Of a stretch of DNA of 64,000 bases, positions 42,801-57,000 are shown piece after piece. Every line of letters starts with the position of its first letter. Within the stretch, counting starts at the first letter, position 1. The stretch covers positions 43,066 to 107,065 of the forward strand of contig JAECUM010011119.1 of assembly GCA_016617855.1 (NCBI GenBank), read 5' to 3'. Below the pieces are notes generated by a model that saw only the letters and a program-made list of their open reading frames with translations, was not told where the DNA came from and searched no databases. The stretch is from Megalonaias nervosa (taxonomy: Eukaryota > Mollusca > Bivalvia > Unionida > Unionidae). The translations under genes were made by a program, and so were the position numbers.

Positions 42801-45800
42801 ATGTTACTTGAAATTGTCAGACCCACTGTATGTATGAAAGACAATAAATAATAACTTTGTAACCTAACCTAGCATCACAGTGACAGCCTATGATTTCACA
42901 TGAAAGACATAATGTGGATATATTTTTATATTTATGGAGTTAACTTGAAGAGGTAAGATGAAGAATAGGTCATGGCACATGCATGTAGCAGTAACTAAAA
43001 CTGCTTCTAAAAAATGTCCAACAACTGCTAAAACATTTTTTGGACTTCTGCTGTATACATACTCAACATACCTCATCCACTGGTTAGGAATTGACATCAG
43101 TGATAAAGTTTATTGTTTACCAAACAACTGATTTATTTTCAGTTGCTGGTCAGTTGGTCATATGATTGTTGGCTAACAACACTGCCAAGAATCTGTGGTT
43201 AAAGACAGCTTGTTTTAACAGCAGTAATACATTATGTGTCACTATTGCTCTGCTTACCTTTTCCGGTACATGATTAACCTCAGCCACAGTATAAAATTTG
43301 ATTCACCCATAGATAGAACACTTTAGGAAGTCTAACAAAGAACACAGATCCAGTCCAACTCCTAAGTCAAAGGCCCATGGGCTGTAGCTGTCCTCTTTCT
43401 GTGGAGGCCATGTTAATCAATTTCAAATTGCTTTCGGAACCGTTGTCATTATTTTGTGTCAAAGATATGTTTGGGTATCTATATCTCTTGTTCAGTATTA
43501 TTATAATAATATTATCCTCAGTCCTTTGTATATTTAACGGTGATATAAAAGGCATTATTGTGCCTTATTTCAGCAGTGACCTTCTGTTATACCCGTTCCC
43601 TTCATCAGTAGGGTGTGTTAATAAGTATCCATATAGGCATCCAAATTTTGTCACCATTATAATACCCAGTATTAAGGTAGTTGTCATCTTCCCCTTCACA
43701 TCATTTTTTAAAAAATTTGAATGCAAATTTTGATGGAGCATTGAATATATTATATGATGAATCTATAAGATGCTCATAGGAGGTCTCACACTAGTCATTA
43801 TCATCAATATTGTGTTCTGGAGGTCTCACACCAGTCATTATCATCAATATTGTGTTCTGGAGGTCGCACACCAGTCATTATCATCAATATTGTGTTCTGG
43901 AGGTCTCACACCAGTCAGTAACATCAGTATTGTGTTCTGGAGGTCTCACACCAGTCATTATCATCAATATTGTGTTCTGGAGGTCTCACACCAGTCAGTA
44001 ACATCAGTATTGTGTTCTGGAGGTCTCACACCAGTCATTATCATCAATATTGTTTTCTGGAGGTCTCACACCAGTCACTGACTAATATTGCATGATAATT
44101 CTATAAGATGCTCTTAGGAGGTCTCACACCAATCATTCATATTATGTTTGACAGAGGTCTTATACAATTCATCATTAATATTTTTTATTAAAATTCCAAT
44201 GTGGGAATAAATGGCAAGCAAGATTGGGCATGAAAGGCCCCATGGGACACTTCCTACCAGTTTTTCATGCACAAATTATGAACATGTGGACGGTTCTCCA
44301 TTTTGTTGTTTGTGATCTGACAATGTCTGGAACCTTGCTGAGTTTCCATGCACATAAACGGAAGGAGGAAGGAGCCTTCTTCAACCTCATCTCAGTTCCA
44401 GGAGTTAAGGGATCCTCCTCTAGGTCCTAAAGGGCTTAGAAGAGAACCTTATTGTTTGAGAAGAGCACCCTGGATCCCAGGAAGATATGGGATCATTCTC
44501 TGGGTCCTTAGGGGTTAAGAAAAAGAAGACCTCTTTCTTAAAGAAGAGCAATCATAGATCCCAGGAGGCTATGGGATTCGTCTCTGGGTCCCATGGGATT
44601 CATAGCAAGACTTGTCAATTCCATGAGGATATGGGATGTTTCCCTTTGGAGAATTATAATGCCCTAGGACCCTGGCAGTTTATCCATCTCAGTCAGTGAA
44701 GACGAGGATTTGATCCAGGGTCCCTTCCAATAGTAGAATGGGTCATGCCTTGCCCATCTGCAAGAGAAGAGTAGCACCCACTCATAGCCCTTAACCCAGT
44801 GTAAGGGGAGAGGAGCAATCTCTGTAAGTTCTGACAAAGTCTCCTCCATCAGATCAGATTCTCCTCACTGGTCATTGGCCATTGACTGGGCATAGGACAT
44901 TGACCAGTGACTGGCCTTGCACCAGTCACCGGTCTTCAAGCACATGCAGTCCCATCAGTGGCATGGCAACAGGGATAGGGCCAATACTGCCCCTCCACCC
45001 CCTGTCTACACTCTATCCTATTGGAATTAGGGAGTCAGCATATATGTGTCTGGCTAGGAATGGGCATCATATTGACATCTCCACCTTCCATGGGACCTGC
45101 ATGGCCCCTGTTTATCCCTACAGGATGCAAGGGAAGCCATTTCATGGGAGTGAATTATTCTTCCATTTATGGCCTCATAGCATTACTGATATTGAAGGTC
45201 ACAGACCTACATCATCTGCTTTTGTGATGTCAAAGAGAAAGGAGAGGACCAATCTTCTTCTCCCAGACACTCGAGAAAGTTGCGAATGATTCTTGTGTTT
45301 CTGCTATGTCTGCTGCTAGGTTCATTGTCATCATTCCCTGTCGACAAGTATACCCCAACCCCAACCCCCCCATCTGCCCCTTGACAGAGATGTAGGGTTT
45401 GAAAGTACTGCTTCTCAGGAGTAAGGACAGGATGAGGAGTTAGCTAAGCACCTCCCCCCCCCATTGCTGAGATTGCTGACCCCAGTGGCAAGTGACAGAG
45501 TGCACTCCCCTTCTTGGCCACTTTAGCACCCATCCTACCCCCAGATCCTGGGATGTCACAAGTGGGAATTTCAACTGGGGCGTGCATTCGCCTTCAATTA
45601 AAACACAGAAAGTGATGAAATTTAAGGTTAGGTCACTTGTTACCATAACCTCACATGCCAGTCTTTTATTGGCAGCTCCAACCATAGTAGGACTGCTACC
45701 TTGGAGGCAGAAACAGTAATCGGAGGTCTCATTCCCTCCCTGGCATCCAAAGACCTGATTACCAAAAACAGCAGTCCATTGCATTGGGACATTCATTAAA

Positions 45801-48800
45801 GTTCCTCAAAGGAATGCAGCATCATTCTAGGAAGCCACCCAAGTTTAAGCCTCGCTCTTGCACACCTGTAGCTAGATAAAGCAGCTGGTAGGACCCAGGA
45901 ATGGTATAAGGCATGGCAAATGAGCAGTCTTCATCAGCTTTGAGTATGCATATCTTCACATCCCATGTTTTCCTCACAGGAAATACCTCTGGTTTTGCCA
46001 GGATTTGGAGGTTTCCAATTTCAAGCCAAGCTGTTTAGTCAAGCCTCTGCTGCCATGACTTTTACCAGGGTGATGTTAAGAGTTGCAGCTTAACTGAGGG
46101 CACTGGGGATCCCCATCCTTCAGTATTCAGTGACTAGTTCTTGCACAAGAGCCTCAAAGAGTCCCACTTGCAAGATCTGCCCTGCTGCTGGTCCATGGTG
46201 ACCAGGTTTAGACTAATTCCAAACCTAGAGTTAAGTTGTTATAGGGTTTCACACCATTTTTCAGCACAAGATAGGCTATACATGGCGGCCAGTATTAATG
46301 GTGGAGGAAGAACCCAGGAAAACCCTGGAAAGAACCACCAACCCATGAGAAGCTACTGGCAAGCTTTCTCACATACCCACATTGGCTGAATCTGAGACTC
46401 GAACCCACGCAGACAGAGGTGAGATGGCAGTGATCCGTAATGGTGAGCGCTTTAGGCCACTCGGCCACTCAAGGCCCCCCAAACCTAGAGAAATTGGAAC
46501 TAATCCCTAATGAATGCTACAAACCACACTCCCCTCTGTACACAGATACATCAGATTTTGGTTGGGGTGCTCAGTTAGAGCCTAAGGGATAGTTCTTCAG
46601 GGCTCATGGTCCCAGGAAGAAGGTACCCTTTGCATAAATAATTTGGAAATGATGGCAGTATTCTTAATCCAAACAAGTGTGTAAACCAAATAAGGAGTCA
46701 TTGTGTGATGGTTTCTTCTGAAAACATGTCGTTAATAGTATACCTCAGGAAACAAGAAGGTACATATGCTTCTTCTCTTTGCATGGAGGTTCAGTTCAGG
46801 GATTACCCTCTGGATTTGCCCTATTCCTGGCAAAATAAAATTTTCTGGCAGACAGTTTGTCCAGGAGGGCAATGTAGTTATCATGGAGAGGCTTCTCCAC
46901 CAGTCTGTTGCAGAATCCCTGTTCAGACTGTACGGGAGACCCTTTGTGGACTTGTTTGCAATGAGACTGGACAACAGTCTCCCCATTTTTTGTCTTCCAG
47001 ATAGATGGCTTGGTCCATGGTCGCATTCAGTCTATGGTGGGATCATCTTGTCACTTATGCATCCTCACTCATCAAAATCATTTTGCATGTGCTCCACAAA
47101 GTCATGACTTCCTCTCTGTGGCCCCAACATTCTTGGTTCATTGATCCACTTGACCTGCTGGTATGCCTATCCTGGTCATTACCTCAGAGGAGGACCTGCT
47201 ATTGCAGCAGAGGGGGTCTTTTCTTCACAGCAGCCCACAGATTCTCCACCTTTGTGCTTGACTCTTCTCAAGCAACCAATCCACTAGGACAAAATTTTGA
47301 GCAGAGTTGCAGATTGAATTGTCCAGGTCAAGAGACAGTCTGGGTCCAAGTTCTTTGAAGAAAAGTGGAGAATCTTGGATTGGTTCAATAGGAAGTGCAT
47401 CAATTCTTGCTGTCTGTCTCTAAGTGCAGTGGCAGACTTTCTTCTCTTCCTGTTCGAAGAGAGAAAAGGTTGGTCTTTACTATTAAGGGCTATAGGGCAG
47501 CCCTAACATGCTCAAGTTCTCCAAGAATCCAGCCATTGGCTATGATTGTCATCTCATCTTACGAAATAATCTGAGCTGCAGAGACCTGTATCATGCTCAC
47601 TGATACCTAGATGGAATCTGTCATGTGTTTCATGAGTTTTGTAAAATCCCCTTTATGAACCTTTGGGTGAAGTTTCTTTCAATAATCTTGCCCTTAACAA
47701 ATGTCTTTCTGCCCTCCTTAGTACCTGCAAGAAGGAGCGAGTTTCATGCATTGTCTGTACAAAGGGTTGTTTATGGTTCGTTGGTAATCATGAGTCTTTT
47801 TTTCTCCTGTGTGACTTGGGTTTCTAGTAGAGAACAAGCTGTCTTCAATAGTTCCACTTCCTTTTGAGATCCCCAGTCTCAGCTGTATCTGCATTTGGAA
47901 TGATCAGAATATGCTTCTATGCTGAGTTACAGGCTTGCAGTTGTATTTGGCTACTTGTACAGGGCAAAGAAAGGATAGGCAGCATCTTTTCCTTCCTATT
48001 GAGGACTCAGCTGATATTTTGGCATCCACCTTTTCCAGGTTATTTGTCCTTACTATCAAGAGAGATTATCAGTCCCTCACAGAGAGGGACCTTTCCTTCA
48101 TGAGAATTAAAATCCATAAAGTTAAGGCTGTTGCTGTTTTATGGGCCTGTCTAAGTTATCATTGGATGATAATAAGAGAACTTTATTTTGGTAGTCTTTT
48201 ACTGCTTTTTCCTTCTAACTTCAGCTTTTAACACCCCTAAGCAAAGGCATAATTTGCTTTGGTCCAGTAGTTACAGCACAAAAAGTGGCCCAATCTGCCA
48301 CCAATTTAAAGTAGTGGATATTCCAACCATAAGGTGAGATATCAGTTCTTATACCAGGTTTTCGAGGCTATCAGCCACATACAGAACTGATAGGATGTGT
48401 GTTATTACTATTAGAATGTTCTCTTTTTTTGGGTGGGGGAATAATTTGAATAATGGAATACTTACCTGTCACTATTGTAAGATTCCCTTCTCCCATCCAG
48501 CTCTGATGTCCCACAAGTTGTCCTGGTCAATAAATAGAGGATGGCTACTGCACATGGGAGTCAGAGTGGGGCTGTACTCTTTATGTTCTTGACTTTCCAG
48601 AATGTTCTGTCTGTGGGAGGATGAGATTTTATAATGTGGCGGGTAAATCTTTCCTAGAAAAGGTAAGCAAGGCAATGGTGACAGATAAGCATAACATTAT
48701 TAAAATTATTTCCCCCCACAAACCCTCTCAACCCCACATCGTTAACTTTTTTAAAACCATTTTTTTCTTCTATTGAGCAGCACCAAATAGTCGCAACAAC

Positions 48801-51026
48801 CATTCACTGTGGGGTTATTTTTGATGATTTGTAATTACTTCATTTGGTATGTAATCAGATTAATTTATCAATTCGACTGATAAACTTTTTCAACCGTGAC
48901 ATGGTTTGCTGCATGGGTGTGTATTCTGGCTGATTAAGCAATCTTTGGTGATCTATTGTTTGCCCATGATTGAACAGCAGTTGTATACAAGGCATTGAAT
49001 AAGAAGCACAAAAAAGGAATTATTAGCTTTTATTGTTTTATGGTTCAGGATGAAAAGGTAACAACAGAGTTCACTAATGACCTATTGACAGATTTGAAAT
49101 GGACAGTCACAAATAGAAACTTTTAACTTCTTTATTCATTCAAGGAAGAAAACAATACTGATTCTTAGGAATGTAGTACATATCTCCAGATTAACAAATA
49201 AAACTCATATTTATTATAATTTGGCCATGTGACTTTTGAATAATGAGCAAAAAATATACATTGTTATGAATTCTCACTACTGGTAGTGCCTAGATTATAT
49301 TAAAGTAGTACCTAGCTTATATTAATTAATAAACTGCCTCTAGAACAAATATTCACATACATTATTGAACTGACCCTTTCAACTTATATACATATAGTTG
49401 TATGGTTAGCATTACTCATCTTTAATGTCATTGACCACAGTGGTTCTTTTTGACAGGGTTATTTTTTCTAATGTCATTGACCACAGTGGTTCTTTTTGAC
49501 AGGGTTATTTTTTCTAATGTCATTGACCACAGTGGTTCTTTTTGACAGGGTTATTTTTTCTAATGTCATTGACCACAGTTGTTCTTTTTGACAGGGTTAT
49601 TTTTTCTAATGTCATTGACCACAGTGGTTCTTTTTGACAGGGTTATTTTTTCTAATGCCATTCATCACAAGATAAATTTGTTTCAAGTAAAACATGGAAT
49701 TGCATAGTGTCCTTTTTTTATACTTCAAAAAAGAAAAAGACAACAGATTTCAAGCATCCCCCACCTTTTAAAAATTTAATGGTCTCTCCCTAACAAAGAC
49801 TTGGTTTCAGCTTCAGCAACAGATCAGTAATGGTAAGAATATTAATGTATTTGCCAGCCTATAAAACGATACTTTTTGACCAGAAAATCTTAGCTTGGTC
49901 TTATACTCCAAATTGACTTATATATGGATTATGTCATCCAAATTACTTTATCGTATTTTTGTATGGAAAATAATTCTCCAAGAGTACGAAAAATAATGTG
50001 TAAAAAATATTTCATTTTGGGGAAGAGATCGTGTATGAAAAAATATAGGATCCCACGTTGAGTATTTTAAACAATTACCTGATTGTCAGGATTAAAAATA
50101 GATCAGATATAATTGCACTAAAGCAGCATGCACCAGTAATGTACATTGTTTAAATCTGCTTACATAATATGTGTGTTAGAATTTAAAAGTTAGAAGATGA
50201 ATAACGATGACAAAGACATATTCCATCACAGTTTTCTTCTTGCACCTAATGATCAAATAAAATGTATACCCCATTGAGAGAGAGTGAGAGAAAGAGAGAG
50301 ATAGACAGACAGACAGATGTGTTCACGATTGTAAATTTGTATTGTTTACTTACCTGATGACTGATCTTACTTGTGTACAAGTGCAATACCATAATCCATT
50401 ATCAATTCATACAATTCATACAACTAGGTAAGCAATTCCTTCTAGTTTATGTTGCCACTTCCATTATTCAAGAATCACATGGCTTTGTAGTGGTATTTAC
50501 ATGCTAATTAAATATGCTACAGCTGTATTCAGTCTTTCCAAGCTAACACCTGTTTGAGGTCAAGATTCGGCAGACCAGATCAGAGTAAATTTCTCAGCCA
50601 GTGACATTTTTTAACTTGCCAACAGAACTGACAGCAATTGAAAGTACATCTGGCATGAGCAAAGATCAAAAACAATTGCCGCCAAAGTACAGGAAGAGTA
50701 CATGCACTTTAAAAAAAAATTTTTTTTGGGAATGGAGAGGTCGTTATACTTGCAAAGAAAATTAGACAGCATGCGAAATGGCCATTCTTGGGATTTAACC
50801 TAATGGAGACTATATGGTTATAACTATTGTGAATATTTAAACCCTGATGGAGTATGGTATGTATTTCCATAGTTTACATTTACTGTTTCATTTATTGGTG
50901 TTTTCTCTCTTTGACAAAAGCTTCAGCAACACGGGAGCAATAAAGTAATAACAGAAAAACCCACAAAGAGCTGAACTTTCCCTCTCCTTCCCTCTCTCTC
51001 CCTCTCTCTTTCTCTCTCTCTCTCTC

Positions 51027-51060
<34 letters not shown>

Positions 51061-54000
51061 ACATGACCATATATTATTTTTTGATCACGAGGTGCAAGAA
51101 GAAAAATGTGATGGAATATATATGCATCTTTCTCTCTGTATCTCTCTCCCACCCAACCCACAAAAAAAACAGAAAAAGCATTTTAGTATTAATGATGCAA
51201 TTTCCCTATTGCTGGTAATCTGAAATAACATACAGTGATGCTTTTAATATTGATGAAACCTGAAGTTATTATAGTTTAATTTCCACACAGCATCGCGAGT
51301 TTTATCCTATCTGTAACTCAATAAATTTTCATCTCAGCGTCATTATATGTAGCTAAAAGTACATAATACATTTAAAATACTTTGTGTGAAACAAATTAGG
51401 TCCTCTTAGTTACATTTAATGATCCTGACCTGAAAGGTTACAGAGTTACAGAGGATAAAATTCGCAGTGCTGTGTGGAATGAAGTGAAAAACACAATCTG
51501 AGGTATTAATCTGGCCTTGTCTTATACTCAGCATCAACTTATATATGGATGAAGGATGGAAAATTTGCTTATTCAACTTATACTCCACATCGACTTATAG
51601 GCTGGCAAATATGGTACTGCCATACCAGACATTATATCGTTATGGAGGAAAAAGAAAGAATGAATATTCCTGCCAGTGGGCACAAACTCATGACCTTGGG
51701 CTCAAAACTCATGTCTGTGTGCTTTCTCCACTTGGCCACCATAACTAGTTGCAAAGCTGTATACCACATACAGAATCAAACCAAATACTATTCAAAAAAC
51801 AAGCTTGCTTTTTTTTTGGTCACATAAGCCATAGGCTTCAGTAGTCACAATCAGGAAACTGCATACTTTAATATCTGCATCTAAATATTTATAAGAATTA
51901 GATCTGTGTTACAGTTAGGTGATTGACACATCATTTCCATATGTTTGATTATTTTATTCTATGATGATATAAATTTTATTTGTATAGTTTCCCTTACCAG
52001 AACAAGCAAATAATAGGATACATGTGGAGACATCAACACAGAATGCCCCAAATTTTCGTTCGAAATTAAAATTTCTGAACATCTAAGATTTGACAGTTTT
52101 CCACATTAATCATTTCAACAATATGTCAAGGTCAGATTAATTAGAACACTTACCAAATTTCTGCTGTTTATGACGGCACCATAATTTGAGCTGTTATGTA
52201 CAACGCACAAAGTTGGATGGTTTTGTGTGGTTATAAACATGCCTTTCCCAAGCTGAAATTGAAATTATCTTCTGATGCTAACATTTTATCACAGTGTTTA
52301 CAATGGTCACTGCTTTGATTTCTGCTGAACGTCCACTGAAGCCAAGTCTTTATTAGGGAGAGACCATTTAAAATTCTAAAGGGGAGAGGTGCAGTAAATG
52401 CTTGAAAACTATCATCTTATTCTGATTTGTTGTATATAAAAGGATGCTATGACATTCCTTGGTTTACTTGGAATAAATTTATCTTGATGAATGACAGAAT
52501 TTAAAAAAAAAAAACAGTTGGAAAGAACAATTTAGTCCAAAAAATTCAATGGCCAGTCCCTTACAGTCCATGTGCAGACAGAATTTAACTAGGTCATAAT
52601 TGTGTCCATGTATATTCAGCCTTGTGACTGGTTCATTACTGTTTAATGACTGCTTTCCTGTTAATGGGCCCTGATTGGCCAAGTGGTTTAAAGTGCTCAC
52701 CATTACGGATCACTACTATCTCACCTCTGTCTGCATGGGTTCGAGTCTTGGATTCAGCCAATGTGGGTGTATGAGAAAGCTTGCCAGTAGCTTCACATCG
52801 GTCATGCTTCTTTACAGGGTTTCCCTGGTTCTTCCTCCACCATGTATACTGGCTTCCATGTATAGCCTATCGTGTGCTGCAAAATGGCGTTAAACCCTAC
52901 AACAACAACATCAACAACTGTTTTCCTGTTTGTTTTCAAATAGAAGTGGCTGTCATCTAGAATTTTTTGGTCCATACCTCGAAGGATTACTTTTCATATT
53001 AAACAGTTGGATAAATTTACACTGTTCAAGAGAAGCTGCCAAGGTGTGTGTTTTGTCTAGTCAATACGTAATTTTATTCAGATTTCTTTGAATAAAGTAA
53101 AAACATCAACTTGTTGCAAATTAAGCTGCTCAACATTTTCTAAATATACTGAATACATAACAATTTTGAAATTATTTTTTTATTGTTTGTATATATGATC
53201 AAAATACAGATTACTGATTGTTGAAATGGTAACTGATTGTAAATCATTTATAACATCTTGTCTTCCCATGGGTGGTCTTCATTCATTGGCTGTTCAGATA
53301 TCAATCAGTAAAGTCAACCAACATCTCCACAGTGGAGATGCCATCAGTGTGCCAGCCAAGGTTTGGTGGTGATTTGTAGGCATTTTATCACTCCATCACA
53401 TTGCATTATCACAGAGCAAACATAGAGGGGATTAAGTCTCCCGCTGTGATGCTTGGTGTTCCAAAAATACATGTGAACTTTACTGTAATCTTTAATGTAA
53501 TCTTGCTACTTCCAGCTGTTATAATTTCATTGCAATGTATAGTTTGTGCAGTGCTCAGTTGAAGTAAAATGGCCAAAATACATTGTGCAGTGAATAAACT
53601 GCTCATGTGCAGCAAATGTTATTTAAGATTTCTAATAGCTAGTTCAGAAACTTACCTGTAAGCAGTTGTATCATATTTGCTTGTGATTCTCACTTTGAAA
53701 CAATTTGATACATATAGTACTATATGTGTTCTGGATGAGTAAGCTTATTCCTGTCCTTTACAGTGGATAATGGATGCCATTGTATGTAATGGTGGGGGAA
53801 TTTACCTTGGTATGAAGACCCTGAATTACCTGTCAATGAAACCTTACCATTGGAGAGGAATGTGGAATATCCCAACATACAGGTGAGCTATGTCGCATTT
53901 TTTGCCAAGTTATATTTGTGCAAAGGAAAAAGTTATTTTGGATAACAATTTATGTTCTGTGTATTCATGTTATCTCAGATTGTTTAAGTGAATACCTCCA

Positions 54001-57000
54001 AAGACCAGCATGTCAGTTAAAATGCATGATCATCAAGTTAGTTTATTTTATACAGTCAGAATACATGCCCTTGTTACGTATATGTAATTAAATTGCTTGT
54101 GTGTTAGTTTCAAATTCTTTTTTTTTTTTACATTTTATTGTAAGGATAATATTTTTACTGGATTTGATATTTTTCCCCATAAATTTAGTCTGATTAGAAC
54201 GCAAATTTTAGCTAACCTAGTTCTTAACCTTGGTTCCCATTTTGTAAACATTGAATGAAAATGATTGGTTATTACCAAGGTCATGTTCGGCCCACGTGTT
54301 AGCTAAATTGTAAACAGCCTTTCTTTTTTATTTATTTCCAGTGTGAGAATCTGATTCTTAGCTTGGCTATTCTGGCCTATGTGTAAATTGGCATTTTTTT
54401 TTACTGCGCTGTTCGATGATTAAGTGGCCACGTGACCCATCACATGGGTCTGAAATAACGTTTTAGTTGGGTTTAATACTCATATCTCAGTGAAATTTTG
54501 TCAGTTGTAAAAATTGTACCTTTGGGCTCAAGGTATTTGTCTTGTTGTTATCATTTGAGTTGATTTCCATATTTAAAATAATTTATTCACCCTGGGAAAT
54601 ACTTTTCTTCAACGAAATACTTGGACAAAGACATTCACTAAATTATTTGGAATTCTAAAGCTGGAATTATATTCTTGGTGACTCAACAAGGAACTGTTGA
54701 CACATCAACACAAACTGGTTATAGTGGACGTCATCGCCTTCCATATCGGAACTTCATCGAGATTCGAACCTGGATTCAATTATAACTGTTTAGTGATAGG
54801 ACTTATATTTTTTAATTCTAGGATTAATTTTTGGATTATATTCACAAACCATAAGTCCTATTTCATATTTTTACCTTGTTTTCTAGGGAAATAAATTTTA
54901 TTAAAACTTACAAAGCTTGTTGGCTTCACTCTTTTCTTTTGTTACTTTTGTACAAGCCTACACGTAACAAAAGAAAATCGGGGGCTCGTCTGGGATATAT
55001 GAATTTTGGCCAAAATATTTCAGAAAATTGTTTTTTGAAATTTAAATTCCTAGTTTTTAAATCCCAAGTTCTATTTCATATTTTTTTTTTAAATCTTTAG
55101 TGAAAACAACAGGCTTTTATTCACAATGTCATCAAAAGTGGAGACTTTTCTTTCTAGTCCTACTCAGGAGCAGTTGGATAGTCTGAAAAAAGATGAACTG
55201 CTTGAACTTGCCCGAAAATACAATCTTTCTGAAGCAAATTCTTCTTTAACAAAACAAGAAATTAAAAACATTTTGATTCAGTATTTGGTAGAGAAGAATG
55301 TTTTTGATAAAAGTGTTTTGGCTTAGGTTAGTAAGTCTGTATCAGACTATTTTGTTACTTTTGTACGAGCCTACACGTAACACCCTTCAAGTTAGTTTAT
55401 ATCATACAGTCATATAAGTGATTAAGTAGAGAAAGCTGCATTAGATTCACTGACAAAGAGGAGGTGAAATCATTTTGATATAAGTTAATGTCAATTTCAG
55501 TACTAACAAAAAGGTATATCCTTCCAGTTTTCTGAAAAAAAGAATACATCACCAAATTAAAGATGACAACTTCAGACTGACAACATGAGAGCTCTGTTAG
55601 TTTAAGCAGATAAATGAATGTCAGTTTCAGTTAGAAGTATAGTATTTAGAAGACAATGGTAGACATGGAAATTCCTGTTCATATTGGCATTATTTTCAAG
55701 TCACTGTAGATAATTTTCAGAATGGCATTTTTAGGTAAAACTGGGAAAGCATATACATTTACTAGTTCTCTCCAGATAGCAATGAAAATTTGTGCTAAAA
55801 AGAACTCAAATACCAGTCACACTCATAATATCATACAGAAAATTTACCCAGAGTGCTTTGAAAAAAAAAGGCCAACTTGTACCAGAATTTCCATGTACCC
55901 CTTTGTCTTTTAGAAATTATACTTCTAAGTGAAATTGACATTCATTTACATTCGTAAGATTGATTGAGCTCTTGTTTTGTCAAGATTGGTAGTTATACTT
56001 TCAAATTTGTTGAAGTATTTTTTTTAGAAAACTGTAAAGGCATACCTTTTCGATTATGCTGAAATAGACTTTAGCAAGGGAAAGACTCCATGATAATGCA
56101 TTATACATCTGAAGTTGGGACCTAAATTGTGCACAGTTAGTATAATATGTTAATAAGTTGATTTATGTTTAAAGCCAAACTTAATATAATTTTTTTTAAA
56201 TTCAAAATTATTCTGACCAAATGTGTACATTTACCCAAATGTAACAATATACAGTATCAGTTTGGCCAAAACATAAATGACAGGAGCTCAGTGCTTTTAG
56301 GAGAAAATGTATATTTTTCATTATGCTAAACAGATAAGACTGAGGTGACTGTGCCATATTTAATAAAACATTCTGTAGCCATGTTGTAGTGATTGTAATC
56401 ATTATTTTGGAACAAAACTTAATGCTCTGTTTTATTAAATATTCAAAGATGAATAAATAGGGTTCTTTTTATGCATGAATCAGACATTCAAAACCTTTTT
56501 TTAATCATCAGTCAGGGTGAAGAAAATGAACTCATATCAGTGCTGTAAGTGAAATGATTTTTGTGATGTGAAATCATTAAAATGGAAGGTAGTTCTTCAA
56601 GCAGAGAAGAAATCATCAAAACAAAGTTATTTTCTGTGATAGTTTGTAGGCTTTTATGACTCAGATGACTCAAGCTACTCAGAATGATATTCTTCAGCAC
56701 TGAATTAACTGGGGGCCATTACCCAAGAAGAGCCTCCCACTTCCTTTGGAAAATAGACTTAATAACATATATGGAAAACCAGCCTAAGGCATTACAATTT
56801 TATGTTACACAAGTCCATATCCTTTAGAACATTGGTCATTTTGCGTGGGGAATAAAGTATTGTATTAAGGGAGTCATTCATGGCCACTTCATTTTAGCAG
56901 CTTTGATCTATTTTAATACTTTATTCTGTTAAAGGAAAGTCTGCAACTAGCATTCAGTGACTGTCATTGAATGTAGTAGTAATATTGGTGCTGACCAATT

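Larger units (their letters stand above)
44220..48689 (+). mobile_element. DIRS-like retrotransposon 3, decayed
   Basis: GC-richer block. In plus-strand order: gag-like region 44220-45800 with repeated 'gatcccaggaagatatggga' units; RT remains 45930-46220; SINE-A inserted at 46231-46478; RNase H 46536-46800 ([16 protein letters not shown]); [17 protein letters not shown] at 46940-46990; tyrosine recombinase 47400-48230; and an inverted pair CTTACCTGTCACTATTG (48461-48477) / CAATGGTGACAGATAAG (48673-48689) at the 3' end. I could not find a matching left terminal repeat, so the 5' boundary is approximate. Confidence 0.7.
49845..51614. mobile_element. TA-flanked TIR element rich in inverted repeats
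   Basis: TIRs of about 18 bp: ATGTATTTGCCAGCCTAT (left) and, reverse-complemented, CCATATTTGCCAGCCTAT (right), each bordered by TA. Both subterminal regions hold 'cttatactcca..atcgactta' phrases. Inside, 50217-50259 and 51079-51120 are inverted copies (ATTCCATCACA, TTCTTCTTGCACCT), and GA/CT microsatellites sit symmetrically inside them. No transposase seen. Confidence 0.65.
39535..53763 (+). other. PTDSS2 intron 7
   Basis: 14.2 kb GT-AG intron that splits the catalytic exons 7 and 8. Besides the listed elements, 39535-40280, 41545-43770, 48690-49410, 51615-52640 and 52931-53763 show no recognisable feature (one 28-bp duplication at 42686-42740). Confidence 0.9.
54072..55382 (+). mobile_element. 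Internally deleted LTR retrotransposon (Ty3/gypsy-like)
   Basis: 5' LTR 54072-54969, a primer binding site, a short gag start, then only the last 33 bp of the 3' LTR (55350-55382, GTACGAGCCTACACGTAACA). Exact 4-bp target site duplication CCCT at 54068-54071 and 55383-55386. The duplication shows this is one insertion that later lost nearly all of gag-pol and most of the 3' LTR, or that inserted already deleted. Confidence 0.87.

Noticed and set aside
43770..44081. A 103-codon plus-strand open frame
   Set aside because: Pure read-through of the 40-bp minisatellite.
49416..49663. CRISPR-like regular repeat
   Set aside because: Contiguous 46-bp tandem repeat without spacers in animal intronic DNA; a minisatellite.
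51660..51745. tRNA-like stretch on the minus strand (GGTGGCCAAGTGGAG, later CATGAGTTTGTGCCC)
   Set aside because: Box-like words are present, but there is only one copy, no tail or TSD, and it lies just outside a TIR element; too weak to list as a SINE.
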